Assembly (NCBI GenBank): GCA_030272585.1
Contig: BSYQ01000004.1
Location: 1,426,001 to 1,490,000, forward strand
Length of the DNA: 64,000 nt
From: Bryopsis sp. KO-2023
Lineage: Eukaryota > Chlorophyta > Ulvophyceae > Bryopsidales > Bryopsidaceae
Reading direction: 5' to 3'
Each line of letters starts with the position of its first letter. Position 1 is the stretch's first letter. Shown one piece after another: positions 36,267 to 46,638 of the stretch. The position numbers were made by a program, and so were the translations under genes. The notes under the pieces are model-generated. The model was not told where the DNA came from. It ran no database searches and saw nothing but the letters and a program-made list of their open reading frames with translations.

Positions 36267-36946
36267 TGTTACATGTCGGACGTGTGCAATATACAACTTT
36301 TTTATGCCAGCAGCAGGAGGTGGTCATGTGGATGTTTTGTGCAACTGAGGGGGAGCACCAGTGGCTGACATATGGTTTAATATGTTTGATCGATAATGAA
36401 TGAGAAAATGGAAGGAAACCCTTTTAATGGGACCGGTGCTTCAAGTTCTCAAAGCATCTGTTACTGTGACAACTATATAGTGGAATATTGGTAGGAAAAA
36501 AACCCACCTCCAAACTTCCACCAGCCACGTGAATTCACTGTAATTCGTTAATACAGGTTGGTACGTGATCCACAATCTGTATTGTCGCCATCTGCAACTC
36601 CTTTTTCCATTCTCAAGGCTTAAATCTGAATTCAGAAAACTACATGCAATTGTTTTTTGCAATCTTTCCATTTTTATGAAACTGGCAATTCTGAAAGCAA
36701 TCTGGTTTCATCTGTTTGTGTTGAAATGTTTAAACATGGGTTGTGGATTGTGCCTTGTAAAAGATTCAAGGTTGAGGCCACCACCCAGATGTTTTCAAAT
36801 TGATAACAATAATATTGCAAAGAAAAACATTGGCTTTTCAAGGGAAGAAGCTCTTGATGGAACACAAGTGGAACATAAGATGAAATAGTCTAAAATATTA
36901 AAACTTTGAATTCTGTGAATTCCCCACTGCCAAACTCCCCACTCCC
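36267..36946. other. Intergenic, nothing recognised
   Basis: The region downstream of the B2 stop is AT-rich. Up to about 36360 it resembles 4545-4500 and 54440-54410 in inverted sense (a ttgcaccaaacatccacatgacc stretch), part of the flank shared by ankyrin-tail genes. No coding region is supported. Confidence 0.5.
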
Positions 36947-37633
36947 TTATCTAAGACTCCTCCTCTTGGGTGGTGCAAGGTTTGGAAAATAGTAGGTCTT
37001 CGATCGTTTCTGGTCCCCCCCGGAACTATTCCTATTTCTTTTCGTCTTCCTAACATTTTTGTCTATTGGATACAGAACCTCCTTCTCCACTCTATTCCGG
37101 CTGCACCCACACTCGCACAGCGCTCCTTCCGAACAAGGTTCTTTGTACAGTTGCAATAACGCAGGCTTTCTTGCGCCGTTGCGTTTCTTTCCTTTCCCAT
37201 TGCGCAATGCTATTCGCATGCTATTCGCCCCAGCCAATCCCAACGAAACGTTTGCCAGCTTCGCCGCCGTGAGGAAAGTTTTCGCCTCTTCTTCTTTTTC
37301 ATCAGCCCCTTGACTCTTCACAGTGGGTTGCTCTTCGACCAGAGACAACCTCTCAACCCTCCGCCTCGTCGCTGCGAGGACTCCATCATCGACTCCAGAA
37401 AAATCGAACATCGCTCGAATTTTTTCCTTCGCCTTGCTTGCTCTCTCCTCGTCGAAAACTTGCACAGTGGGTTGCTCCTCAACCAGAGACAACCTTTCGA
37501 CCCTCCGCCTTGTCGCCGCGAGGTCTCCATCATCGATTCCAGAAAAATCGAACATCGCGCGAATTTTTTCCTTCGCCCTGCGGGCTCTTTCCTCGTCGTA
37601 TTCCTCCACTCTTTTCGGAAGAAAAGAGGGTCT
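36947..37633 (-). CDS. Basic protein with two 48-residue repeats
   Basis: Minus-strand exon of 228 codons and stop. It opens after a TTTTATACAG acceptor (RPSFLPKRVEEYDEERARR). Two tandem 48-residue repeats follow, each with AKEKIRAMFDFSG, a short acidic DDG, and AATRRRVERLSLVEEQPTV; the DNA repeat spacing is 144 bp. The C-terminal half has a cysteine cluster (ALCECGCSRN) and a Lys/Arg-rich nuclear-localisation-like end (RNRNSSGGDQKRSK). No ATG opens this exon. A possible first exon is 37892-37881 (ATG GAG TCG GAG then GTAAAC), in phase, which would give MESERPSF. No family is recognised; a nuclear role is a guess from the basic tail. GC content is clearly higher than in the neighbouring introns. 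Confidence 0.6.
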   Translation of the reverse strand, partial: RPSFLPKRVEEYDEERARRAKEKIRAMFDFSGIDDGDLAATRRRVERLSLVEEQPTVQVFDEERASKAKEKIRAMFDFSGVDDGVLAATRRRVERLSLVEEQPTVKSQGADEKEEEAKTFLTAAKLANVSLGLAGANSMRIALRNGKGKKRNGARKPALLQLYKEPCSEGALCECGCSRNRVEKEVLYPIDKNVRKTKRNRNSSGGDQKRSKTYYFPNLAPPKRRSLR

Positions 37634-38290
37634 CTGTATAAAACCAACACGCGCACGTGAACAGATGGTTTAAACCAATAACCAACCAAGATGATTGTGA
37701 ACATCTTTCGACGCCCCTGTCGAACAGGAACGCACGTGACGACACGACACGAAACAGATCAACTTCCAACAACAGCAACAAACATAGAAAAAGCCAGGAA
37801 AAACCAGAAACACCAATTGGCGTCGACGCCGGACACTTGATCTGAGCTTCACACGCTCGACAGGCGCCCAAGTGGTTTACCTCCGACTCCATCCTTGCTA
37901 CGATCTTCAACAAGCTAAAACGCCAGTATCCAAAAGTCTTCACAACCTGCTCGAGATTCTCCACTCAGATAAACTCACAAGTCGCAAGTGGTTCCAAGTC
38001 CAAGCCGCCGACTCTTATCTGTTCGGGCTGCGCCTACGGAAGCACAGGTGGCGTGGGCACGTGCGTAGGTCCGCCGAGAAGTTATCGCAGCTGCCCCACT
38101 GCAGTGGGCGTCAAATCAAATGAGTAATCCAACGTCACGCTGTGCCTATTATTAGCCCATCCAGCACATTCACTATCCCTTTGGGGGGGCGCCCCTTCTT
38201 CCCAAAAAAAGCAGCCCTGGCAATGGCTCATGGTCGGGCATGGAGTGAACCTGTTCTGAGTTTGCATTTGGAACGAAAGAAAAACCTTGA
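37634..38290. other. Gene-poor stretch upstream of the 48-residue-repeat gene
   Basis: Possible first exon of the neighbouring minus-strand gene at 37892-37881. Other frames (for example 37872-38123 plus) lack motifs or conserved splice sites. No further feature is supported. Confidence 0.4.
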
Positions 38291-38512
38291 CGTCGGAAAT
38301 TTGTTGCGCTTGCGCATCGCTTGCAACACGCTTGCGGCTGTCGCTTGCGCGCAACCTAAAGGGCAAGCGTGCGCTTGCGGTACGATTGCGCGCAATCATA
38401 CTGCAAGCACGGCGCAAGCGACATGCAAGCGACGGAAATGCCATCGATATTGTGTGACTATGATTATGATTTTGGACAAGCGCTGCGCAAGCGGCGTGCA
38501 AGCGAAGGGGAT
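38291..38512. repeat. GCTTGC/GCAAGC palindrome array, left
   Basis: Dense copies of GCTTGCG and its complement CGCAAGC, often joined as GCTTGCGCGCAA, beginning with CGTCGGAAATTTGTTGC (38291-38307). That 17-mer returns in inverted orientation at 40629-40645, at the far end of a second array. GC rises sharply against the surrounding sequence. It may be the terminal repeat of a fold-back element or two independent short elements. Confidence 0.7.
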
Positions 38513-38540
38513 AAGGCCAGTGACTCATTTCATATGGACG

Positions 38541-38600
38541 TTGCCCAGTGGCAGTCCACGCGTCGGTCTATGAAAAGGGCTCGCGGGATTCGAACCCGAG
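38541..38600 (+). mobile_element. tRNA-derived SINE-like segment
   Basis: Contains an A-box-like TTGCCCAGTGGC (38541-38552) and a B-box-like GGGATTCGAACCC (38585-38597) with spacing of about 34 bases, typical of an internal Pol III promoter. A full tRNA does not fold: the acceptor stem has no matching 3' half and the anticodon stem is broken. It therefore looks like the head of a SINE or a decayed tRNA. Confidence 0.45.
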
Positions 38601-38779
38601 AACAGCGACCAGCAGCCCCCATTATTTTTCATTTTTCAAACGTTTGTCGATGAAACCACAGCAAACTGAAGAACTTGATTCCAATGATAATCCAAATTAT
38701 ATTTACTCATACTTTTATCATCATCCATTTGTTTGAGATCCTAACAGTGCTTGATTCTGCCATGTTTTTTTTGTGGAGA

Positions 38780-39050
38780 GCTCTGCTTTAAGGACCTCAC
38801 CTTCCCGCACAACATCTGTACAACCTCATGAAGCTTTTTCGAAAATACACAATGAAACAGAGTCCAGTTCCACCTGTTGCACTTCATTGATTTCTAATCC
38901 AGCACCCTTTTGCAGCAAAACACTTACCACCTTCAGTTCTCCCTTGAAAGCGGCTACATAAAGAACCGAGTGGCAGTAATAGTTGGTGTTTCAAATATTG
39001 CAGCCTTGATTCATCAGATTCCAGACCATTTCGACGTACCCTATACAGAT
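38780..39050 (-). pseudogene. Fossil ankyrin repeats of a different family
   Basis: Minus-strand frame reads GYVEMVWNLMNQGCNI, a stop, then a partial repeat with VLYVAAFKGELKVVSVLLQKG and AGLEINEVQQ. These are two ankyrin-like units with an in-frame stop between them and another downstream. They do not show the GADIDAQ or GATVDL patterns or the 99-nt exon structure of the protease fusions, so they come from another ankyrin gene. Confidence 0.5.
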
Positions 39051-39790
39051 GAGATGCTTGAAATCTGAATTCTTTGTTTACTCTAGAACAAAATTCACGA
39101 CTGTACAAAAGATATCCTAAGGGGGACAGGGATTTGCTTTCACCCTGTTCACCTTCAACGCACGTTCTCCTTCTCAAATGTGCTTGAATAGTGACTTTCG
39201 ATTTTACTTGCTCTTCATAATCCCACCAAGATTCTCACCATTTGCAGTTTCCTCTCCGTGCTCATCTAGGCCAAATAAAAGAGAATATTCCCAACTGCAT
39301 CACCATCTTCAGAGCATATTAAAATCACTGGTCGTAGTTGAGTCTGTTGATGACCATGTGTTTCAGGCTACATAGTTGAAGGGGCAAGGTACTCCTGGGG
39401 TCAACAATAGTGACAATGTTAGCTTTGTATTTTGCAAATGGCATCCTTCAACCGACCAGACCGATTTTAAGGCACTGAACTATGTCCATTGACGACTGCT
39501 GTGCTTTTCGCGACCCAGAAACTCACACTGCTCACCCTTGAAAACATTGGCGGTCTCATTCTTCACAAAAACGAGCCCTCTCATGTCACCTGCCCATAGC
39601 ATGCATACCAAGTTGATACAGATCAGTCATCAGTCATAGTGAGATATACGAAGAGGATGTCGAGTTGAGCCCTGAAACTACAAGATCTAAGCAGAGGAGC
39701 CTGAAACCCCACCTGGCCCTGTTGCTAATACACTCTTGTTCTGGAGATGCTCAGGATCATAAGCTTTGCGCTCACAGACCAACGTGTAAG
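39051..39790. other. Intergenic, nothing recognised
   Basis: Short open frames only, with no motif or splice pattern that I can support. Confidence 0.5.
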
Positions 39791-39953
39791 TCATGACAAC
39801 ATATTTTGCTTCTCTTGAAACATCAGGAATTCCTCGATGTTGATTTCACCATTTCCATGTCTATCCGCACACCTATCGAATTTGACCTGGATGAGCACCA
39901 GAATGCCATTACAGAAGTTATCCTTGTAGCCCATGGCTTGGATGTACCTATCC
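39791..39953 (-). pseudogene. EF-hand (calmodulin-like) exon fragment
   Basis: Minus-strand frame ending at a TGA (39791) encodes FDRCADRHGNGEINIEEF, a good match to an EF-hand calcium loop: Asp at 1, Asn at 5, Gly at 6, Ile at 8, Glu at 12. Upstream, VFKFFDK resembles the start of another EF-hand but lies in a different frame, so an intron or frameshift separates them. Probably the last exon or fossil of a calmodulin-like gene. 39954-40340 has GC-rich open frames, one of which (PEGLDVAAHCDKALPIFDVA) could be coding but is unrecognised. Confidence 0.45.
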
Positions 39954-40434
39954 TCGCCTTGTCGAAGAACTTGAACACCTTACCCTCCACCTCCTCGGTT
40001 TCTCGCCCAGATACACAACAACCTAGTTGAGCAATCCCACGCATGTGACCTCCTTAAACTTTTTCGTCGCCACGTCGAAGATGGGGAGGGCCTTGTCGCA
40101 GTGGGCAGCGACATCCAGGCCTTCTGGCACTTTTCGACACTCCCGCACCCCCCACCCCACGTTCTTGCTCTCCCAGCGCCCCGCTCGTGGCTCCGCCAAC
40201 GTCTTTTTCGTGGCACCGTGCCTGCGGCGTTCTCGAATATCCTCCTCGAGGTGCTACAAACGTTGGCCTCTCCACGCGGGTCAGAGCATTCTAAATCGGA
40301 GGCAGTTGCGACGTCGAACGAGGACTGTGTGAGCTTGAGACATAAACGCAGATCTGCGATCTAGAGTCGAAAGCAGCACAGCTTCAAGCTGCCACAAAAG
40401 CAACAGTGGCAATTCATTACGCAAGCATAATCAA

Positions 40435-40645
40435 AATCGATGCTTGCGCGCAACCGTTCTGCAATCCAACGCTTGCGCGCAAGAGTGCGCAAGCGTAGTG
40501 CAAGCAGGCGATAAACCAACGCTTGCGCGCAAGCGTTTGCAAGCGTAGTGCAAGCAGGCGATTGCAGTGCAATCGCGATGCAAGCGATTTGCAAGCATGC
40601 TTGCGCCAGCGCTTGCGCGCAAGCGGCGGCAACAAATTTCCGACG
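40435..40645. repeat. GCTTGC/GCAAGC palindrome array, right
   Basis: Many copies of CGCTTGCGCGCAAGCG-like palindromes plus a direct repeat GCGTAGTGCAAGCAGGCGAT (about 40493 and 40541). The array ends in GCAACAAATTTCCGACG (40629-40645), the exact inverse of the left array's start at 38291. The two arrays enclose about 2.1 kb with the SINE-like, ankyrin and EF-hand fossils. Confidence 0.7.
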
Positions 40646-41849
40646 GAGGTGGTGCAGTCATGCAGAGAACACGATGCAATATTGGCCAACCTATGAGTGT
40701 ACATTTATCTTTTTGTTACATGGATATGACTGGATCTATAGTACGGTACGATGGTGGCGGATCATTTAAAGACCAGATCCATAAATACAACCGTTGCTTC
40801 CGTGACGAAAGCTATGTGGTTTAATGCCAAGGATTCTTTTCATGAAAATATTTTGAGAGCTGATCAGCTCTAAAAAACAGGGTCAGAAAAATATGAAAAT
40901 TGAGGACAATTGAATGAAACAGAACATTAGTATCAGTGAAGTGGCACCCTTGCAATGTGGATTTCCGGTAACATATAACAATAGGAGCTTTGAAGCCAAA
41001 AGAAAATTAGAAGGAGCCCCCTTTCACCCCAAAAAAAACAGAAAAACAACAAAAAAATCAAGAAAATCAGAACTGTTGAGCAATACACATGGGGCAAACT
41101 GTCAAATACTTTGTCACTCCTGTTCTTTTTTTTGGCTGAAAAAAAAAATTCCATGTTGGGGAAAGAATGTTTGTCTTAGATCAAAGCACAAACTTTTTTG
41201 GGGTACATATCCGCTGTTCCAGGAAGTCCTCTTTTCCTGTTTAGGGGTTGGATTCGATCGGGTTTTTTAACCATCCCACAATCTTCCAAGAAGGGTCCAG
41301 AATAAGAGCATGATCTTGCCATGTTTTGTGGCTGTTCTGTAAATAATTTGCCTGGAGTTATAACCCATAGCAAAGAGAGTCATTATCTGGATGATTTTCG
41401 TGGCGATTTTTTCTGCAACATGGTTTATTTTTGGTTTGGTTTGGTTTGGTAATTTCGGGTTGACTGGAACAATCCAGACCCATCTCTTTTCAAAATCACC
41501 CCTATAAAATCTCCAAATTTCTGGGAGGTCGTGGATTGGGTGTCCTTGTTCGCCGTGGGAAGTGCTGTTGGGGCAGTGGGGAATTGTTTTTTTCGCTTGC
41601 TTTGTTTCTAGTGGGGAATCCACACAGACCGTGAAAGTCGTGGCAATGCAAAGCCCAAGTCGCAGCGCTTACGCAAGAACCAGGGTGCTCATGCGCCCGA
41701 AGCAGAAATCGAGATACAAACCACCCCCGAGAGTGAAAGTGGTATGGCGTCCATGGCGACCATTCGTTGCTCTCTCCTTCTCGCTGTTTGTGGTTGAACA
41801 CTGGGGAGAGGGAGAAAAAAAAGAAAAAACGCTCCACTGAGGGATCCTC
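40646..41849. other. Region upstream of RRM copy 2
   Basis: AT-rich with no firm gene. An open frame at 41562-41840 (plus) reads SGESTQTVKVVAMQSPSRS and a basic PKQKSRYKPPPRVKVVWRP stretch; it may be 5' UTR or an upstream exon of the RRM gene. A (GGTTT)n run lies at about 41433-41450. Confidence 0.35.
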
Positions 41850-44800
41850 ATGGCAGATCGACGCGAGTCGAATTTTATCGAAGAGGAATCGGGCGCGCGC
41901 TTTTCTGGAGGCGCCATTAGGCGTCAGTTACCTTGTAATGAGAAGGGAGGGGCACCTCTGCTTCGAACCAACGAGATTTCACGCTCGCCTTGGTTACGAG
42001 CGGCTGGACCGCCAAAATCACTAGAAATCGGGATTTTTGAGGTTGCATATATGCACGTGCGCGTGGGTGAAATCCAACGGCGACTCGGGTGCTTCACTAC
42101 ACCACGCCTGAACCTTATTTTTATCCAAGTTTGGTTAGTCTTTTCTGTGGTTTTCGAGCAGCTGCTAGGGCCACCCACCCCAATCAGGCTTCGAAGGAAT
42201 CATCATTTGATGCCGAGAAGTGATGGGAGAGGCGAGCCCCTCCTGACAAGCTCTGCTTCCTATGACAGACAGAAAAGAGTGAGCAATACCTCCATGAGGA
42301 GATAACAGTTAATGGCACTCATAGCCATTATAATTTCAAATAAAATAATAACTTCTGGACAAAAGTTCCTTCCAATTAATCCTAAGCCAGATGCAAACAT
42401 TGTCGAATACAATATTATATTGGATGTAGCTGCAAGCTGCTTTTTAGTTTTTCTTAGACAATTTCTCAGCGTTTTTTTATCCCAGTTCTCATGAAATCAG
42501 TCATCCAGACGCTTCCTCCTCAATTTTGCAACCCAACTTTATTTTTTGTTTAAATTTTATGCAAATTTGGCTTTTAGGAAGTGTATGGTCGACGAAAGGT
42601 GGGATGGGACGGAAGCTCTGGAATCCACTCTGAAAACACGAGTGGAAAACTGAGGGCCTCCATTCACACCAAGATCCCATTAGTTTGCATTGTGGTGGAA
42701 AATGCTGCTGGTACCCCTGCAACAATTCAGACACAGAAAGTCCCACCACAGTTTTCGAGTGGAAAAACTTCCTCAGATTCCAAGGCCACCGGCTCCACTT
42801 ACAGCAGCATCGATGGAACCGAGAATTCGCTGTGCAATGTTGTAAGGGGCAAGGATATTGAGAATGTCACTAATACAAGAAAAAAACTGAGAAAGGAAAT
42901 GTTGTGGCATTTATTTTGATGTGGCAGATGATGTCCTTCTCGATTGAGAAAAATGTCTTGTTTTGCTTGTTACACATTTCAGGGAAAAAAATAAATGTAG
43001 TATTACTAATGAAGCAACCAAATGTCCCTTTCTCTTTTCTCACTTTTGTTGATTGGGTTTTTCTTTTCTTCTTTTTTTTGGGGGGCGGGGGGGGGGGGGG
43101 AAGAAATAGAAGTTATCTTTCCTTGAATCTTTAAAGAGAATATGCTTACTTGCTTGTTTGATTTTTTTTTTCAAGGAGGAGTGGCTTGCAGTGCATCCCG
43201 ATCTTAAAGGTCTAACCCCACAGGTCAAGGAAAGGAAATCAGTTTCGCAACAGGAAGCCAATCCCCCCTTCCCCCCATCAGTGGAAACCATCAATCATCT
43301 GAACAACCCAGCACCTGTCCAAGACAATTTGATTCCTAATTTCACCGACCAGCCGATGAAAAAAATCAGTCAAGAGCCCATGAATCCGATGTTCACAGTT
43401 CTACCAAGAGGCCCTCCACCAGGGAAAGGTTGGTTACTTTTGGGATGAATTGTGCACAGTAAAACGAAATGAAATGAAATTGTCAAAATAGATAAAAAAA
43501 TATACATGTTTAGAGAGGTGCTCAGTTGACAGCATGTACATAATTAAACAGTTTCAGAAGTCAGTTTTAATACAATACACTTCATGAGACCAGCATTTTC
43601 CCTTCAGTCATTTAATCAAAAAATAATGGAATGGTCCAATTGGTTTTCTTATCAGTTTTTTTTTTAAATTGAAACCAGAACGCTTGAAAATGTTTGTCCG
43701 AGGATTTCTTGCGATGTTTTATTGGTTTGTGCATGTTTTGTATGTTTCTGTAAGAGGTCTCTTGTGGATTGGGCACAGGTCCCTGGAATAAAAATTTTCA
43801 GCAATTTGTTCCTGTGCATTCGATGCTTCCGGTATGCACACAAAATCATAGAAGAAAACATGAATGTTATTTTGAAGTGATTTATAAAGTTGTGCAGAAT
43901 AGCCCTCTTGTGGGAAAACAAGAATTGCCTGAGTATATATTTATTTTTTTCCAAGATCGGGAAGAAAATCGAAAAAGGAAACACAGCTCCAGATTCAAAA
44001 GATTCTTCCTGTAATGAATTTAGAATTTATATATTTTTTCAAAAAAAAAAAGAAAAAAAATTCAAATTTTTCATGAATGCCTCCTCTGTCTCTCTCTATG
44101 TACAACAACAGAAGCTGCAAACTTTTTCTTCCCCCTTCAATTTCTGAAGCGTTGACTGCTCTATAATTCAGGGAAATGAAATGTTCATGCAGAGACCTCC
44201 TCCTCCACCAATGAGGCCTTGCGCTCCACTCTCTTTTGTGGATTTTCCGGCTAGACATTTTGCTTCCGCTCAAAATTTTCCTCATGCTAAGTTTGGGAGG
44301 GACCCCATGCCAACACCTTCAAGAAGCTATTTCAGCCGGCAGAAAAAGCAAACATTAGTCACAGTCAACCAGGTGGTTAATCTTTTTTCTTGGGGGGGGG
44401 AGGGCAAGCTTGAAACATCTATAATTGTTTATCTTTTTTGGTGTGTGTTAAAGCTTTGAACTTAAGGTCAACTCAATTATTTAATTTTAATTTGAGAATT
44501 GGGTAGCTGGAAAACTGTTTTTTTCTTTTTTTCTAAACGGGAAGGGGTCAAAAAAATCGGAATTTTTTTCTTGCACTCCAAAACTACATCTTCTGCTTAT
44601 TTGGTGAATGTTCTTTTTTTTTTCCCCTGCAGCCTGCATCGGTCCCTTTCAATGGAGCTCTTCAAAAAGAAAGCCACCGTGGCAAAGAAATTCCAGCTTC
44701 AATTTTTGTTGGAAACCTTGGGCCCGATGTCGACGAAGTCAATTTGTCAACATTGTTTTTGCAAATCGGCCCAATCAAAGATGCAACTGTAAGAAATAAA

Positions 44801-45599
44801 ACGCACAATGACGCCTTTTTATTTTTTATAATATTAAAAAACTATTTGCACCACCATACTGTTTGTCTAATTTTTCCTTTACCTTCGATGCAGTGCATGA
44901 TTGGCTTCCCCTTTTTTTTGGTTTTTTTGAAATGTAAAAGGTGATTCGAGAAAAAGGTACCATGGCATCAAAAGGATTTGGCTTCGTTACCTACAACAAC
45001 TCTGCACATGCTCAAATTGCCATTGAAACACTTGGCGGTGCGCGTATCGACGGAGTCTTCGAAAGAAAAGTAAGCCTCCTTCTGTCTGCAACATTGTTCC
45101 CAAATCAATGGGCCCCCCCCCCTTTTGCGTTTGGGGAGGTCTTTGGCTAATTCAAAGCAGGAAAAAAAAATTTGACAATTGAAATCTAAAGCAATCCCTT
45201 TATAAACTGCAGAATAGGAAACAGGAGAGAAAATGTCCCTTTATAAACTGCAGAATAGAAATAAAAAAAAGATAAAGGCTTCAGTGGCTTTTCGGTTTAT
45301 TCTACTTTTTTATTCTACTGTGGTGTCATTCCTGTACTGGGTCTCAGTGCTTTTTTCAAAAAGACAGTTCCCTTCCCCCTCTGCCAGTTACTTTGAAAGT
45401 CTAAAAAGTTGGAGCCAACAAAAACACAGAGAAGAAAATTTCCGAAGGGTGCAAAACCTAAATTGGATGGACAGTTAATAGATTTTCCATATTTTTCATT
45501 TGATTTCTTTCTCCTTGTTACTGACTTTAATTCTTTTTTTCTTTTTTTCGAATTCTGTAATGCCAGTCATTGAAGGTGAGTGTGGCCAGAACGAAATGA
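41850..45599 (+). CDS. RRM RNA-binding protein, copy 2 (most complete)
   Basis: The only copy with a plausible start. A 5' exon opens at ATG 41850 (MADRRESNFIEEESGARFSG) and the open frame runs to a GTGAGC donor after 42278; part of 42040-42170 looks intronic, so it may be two exons. Then 42366-42425 (FLPINPKPDANIVEYNIILD), 42578-42841, 43179-43428, 44172-44372, 44633-44788, 44941-45069, 45567-45599. The RRM is carried by the exons at 44633 (IFVGNLGPDVDEVN) and 44941 (KGFGFVTY) and ends SLKVSVARTK. The N-terminal and central parts are low-complexity, Ser/Thr- then Pro-rich. As in copy 1, a small bridging exon between 43428 and 44172 is unresolved. Indels against copy 1 in the exons are multiples of three, as expected for constrained coding sequence. 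Likely cellular role: RNA processing, inferred from the RRM only. Confidence 0.7.
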
Positions 45600-46015
45600 A
45601 AAAGAGCAGGCGGTCTGGGGGAAAAAAAAGGAAAAGAAAGAATGCATGGAATTGCCAACCGACATTTTTTGAGGTTTATATTTTTTTTGTTTTCTCCTTC
45701 TATTAAAATGAAAAATGGAGGGGCTTGTTTTTAAAGAAGAAAGGGGATATAGGGCTAATTCGTTTCAGTTGGTTTTGTAAAATACAAATGCACGTCGATA
45801 TAGACCAGAGAGGAGGGAGGGAGGAAAATGTGGAAATCTGAAACGCTTTTAAAAAAGAATTTGTTGGCCTGTGTGTGCTTGAAAGTCGCTGTGTTGGTCG
45901 GATCATCGAAAACCTGCAAATAATTTTCGGTAAAATCAGGTCAACAACAAACTGCATAAGGATTGGGAATTGGGTGGTGGCCCTTTAAATCTGAAGCAAC
46001 TGTTTTTTTTCTTCC

Positions 46016-46388
46016 TCCCAGAGCACAGAACACACACTTGTTCTGATATTGACATCAGAAACGATGCAGGGGGGGAGTTGCATTGCCCTTCTACCAATGG
46101 TGGAGAACCCGTTGAGAAAGGGAACATCTGCACAAAAACAAAGGCAAGAGGTATCACCTCCATGGCTACCTCGTGTGTGTTTGGGTTGATCCGAGTTCTG
46201 TATCGTTTGGTTTTGTGTGCTCTGTGGTTTTGAACATTTCGTGAAACACGCACAACGTTTGGGGACGACGAGACAAGAGCTCGTCTCTCGATGGTAAGCA
46301 CTCACCAAACGTGACCGATGCATCTTTGCCAGCAACTTACTCGCTTGTTTCTTTTCCTTTTCTCGAACGCAATGAGGTCCCTCGAATT
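46016..46388. other. Segment shared downstream of RRM copies 2 and 3
   Basis: AGAGCACAGAACACACACTT through AAGGCAAGAGGTATCACC (46019-46160) recurs at 53034-53177, and GTTTGGGTTGATCCGAG to the GCAATGAGG at about 46380 recurs at 53676-53855. A short exon is possible (open frame THTCSDIDIRNDAGGELHC), but copy 3 has a stop in that frame. Treated as flank of the RRM block. Confidence 0.4.
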
Positions 46389-46638
46389 ATTTGAACAGCA
46401 TGGTGTGTAATATATGTTTTCGCATGCCAAAGCAGTCCCAAGTCCCATATGCAATATTTTTTGCAACTCATTCTGAATTATTTAAAGTAGATCCTTACAG
46501 CAGGCAGTGAATTTTTTTCTTGGACAAAAGCATGGCAACACTGCCTTCATTCTGCGTTATAATGTCACTTTGTTTCTAAGTTCTGTCCAGTTTGTATGGT
46601 CGACAAAAGAACACTTCGTTCAATGATAACTGTTGCAG

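Noticed and set aside
38541-38620. Functional tRNA gene
   Set aside because: A and B boxes are present but the acceptor and anticodon stems do not pair on either strand.
38291-40645. CRISPR array or iteron origin
   Set aside because: The GCTTGC palindromes have irregular spacing and no conserved repeat-spacer unit, and the window is eukaryotic.
45970-46233. Small protein THTCSDIDIRND ... after RRM copy 2
   Set aside because: The equivalent frame in copy 3 has a stop and copy 1 has a microsatellite there, so coding constraint is not supported.
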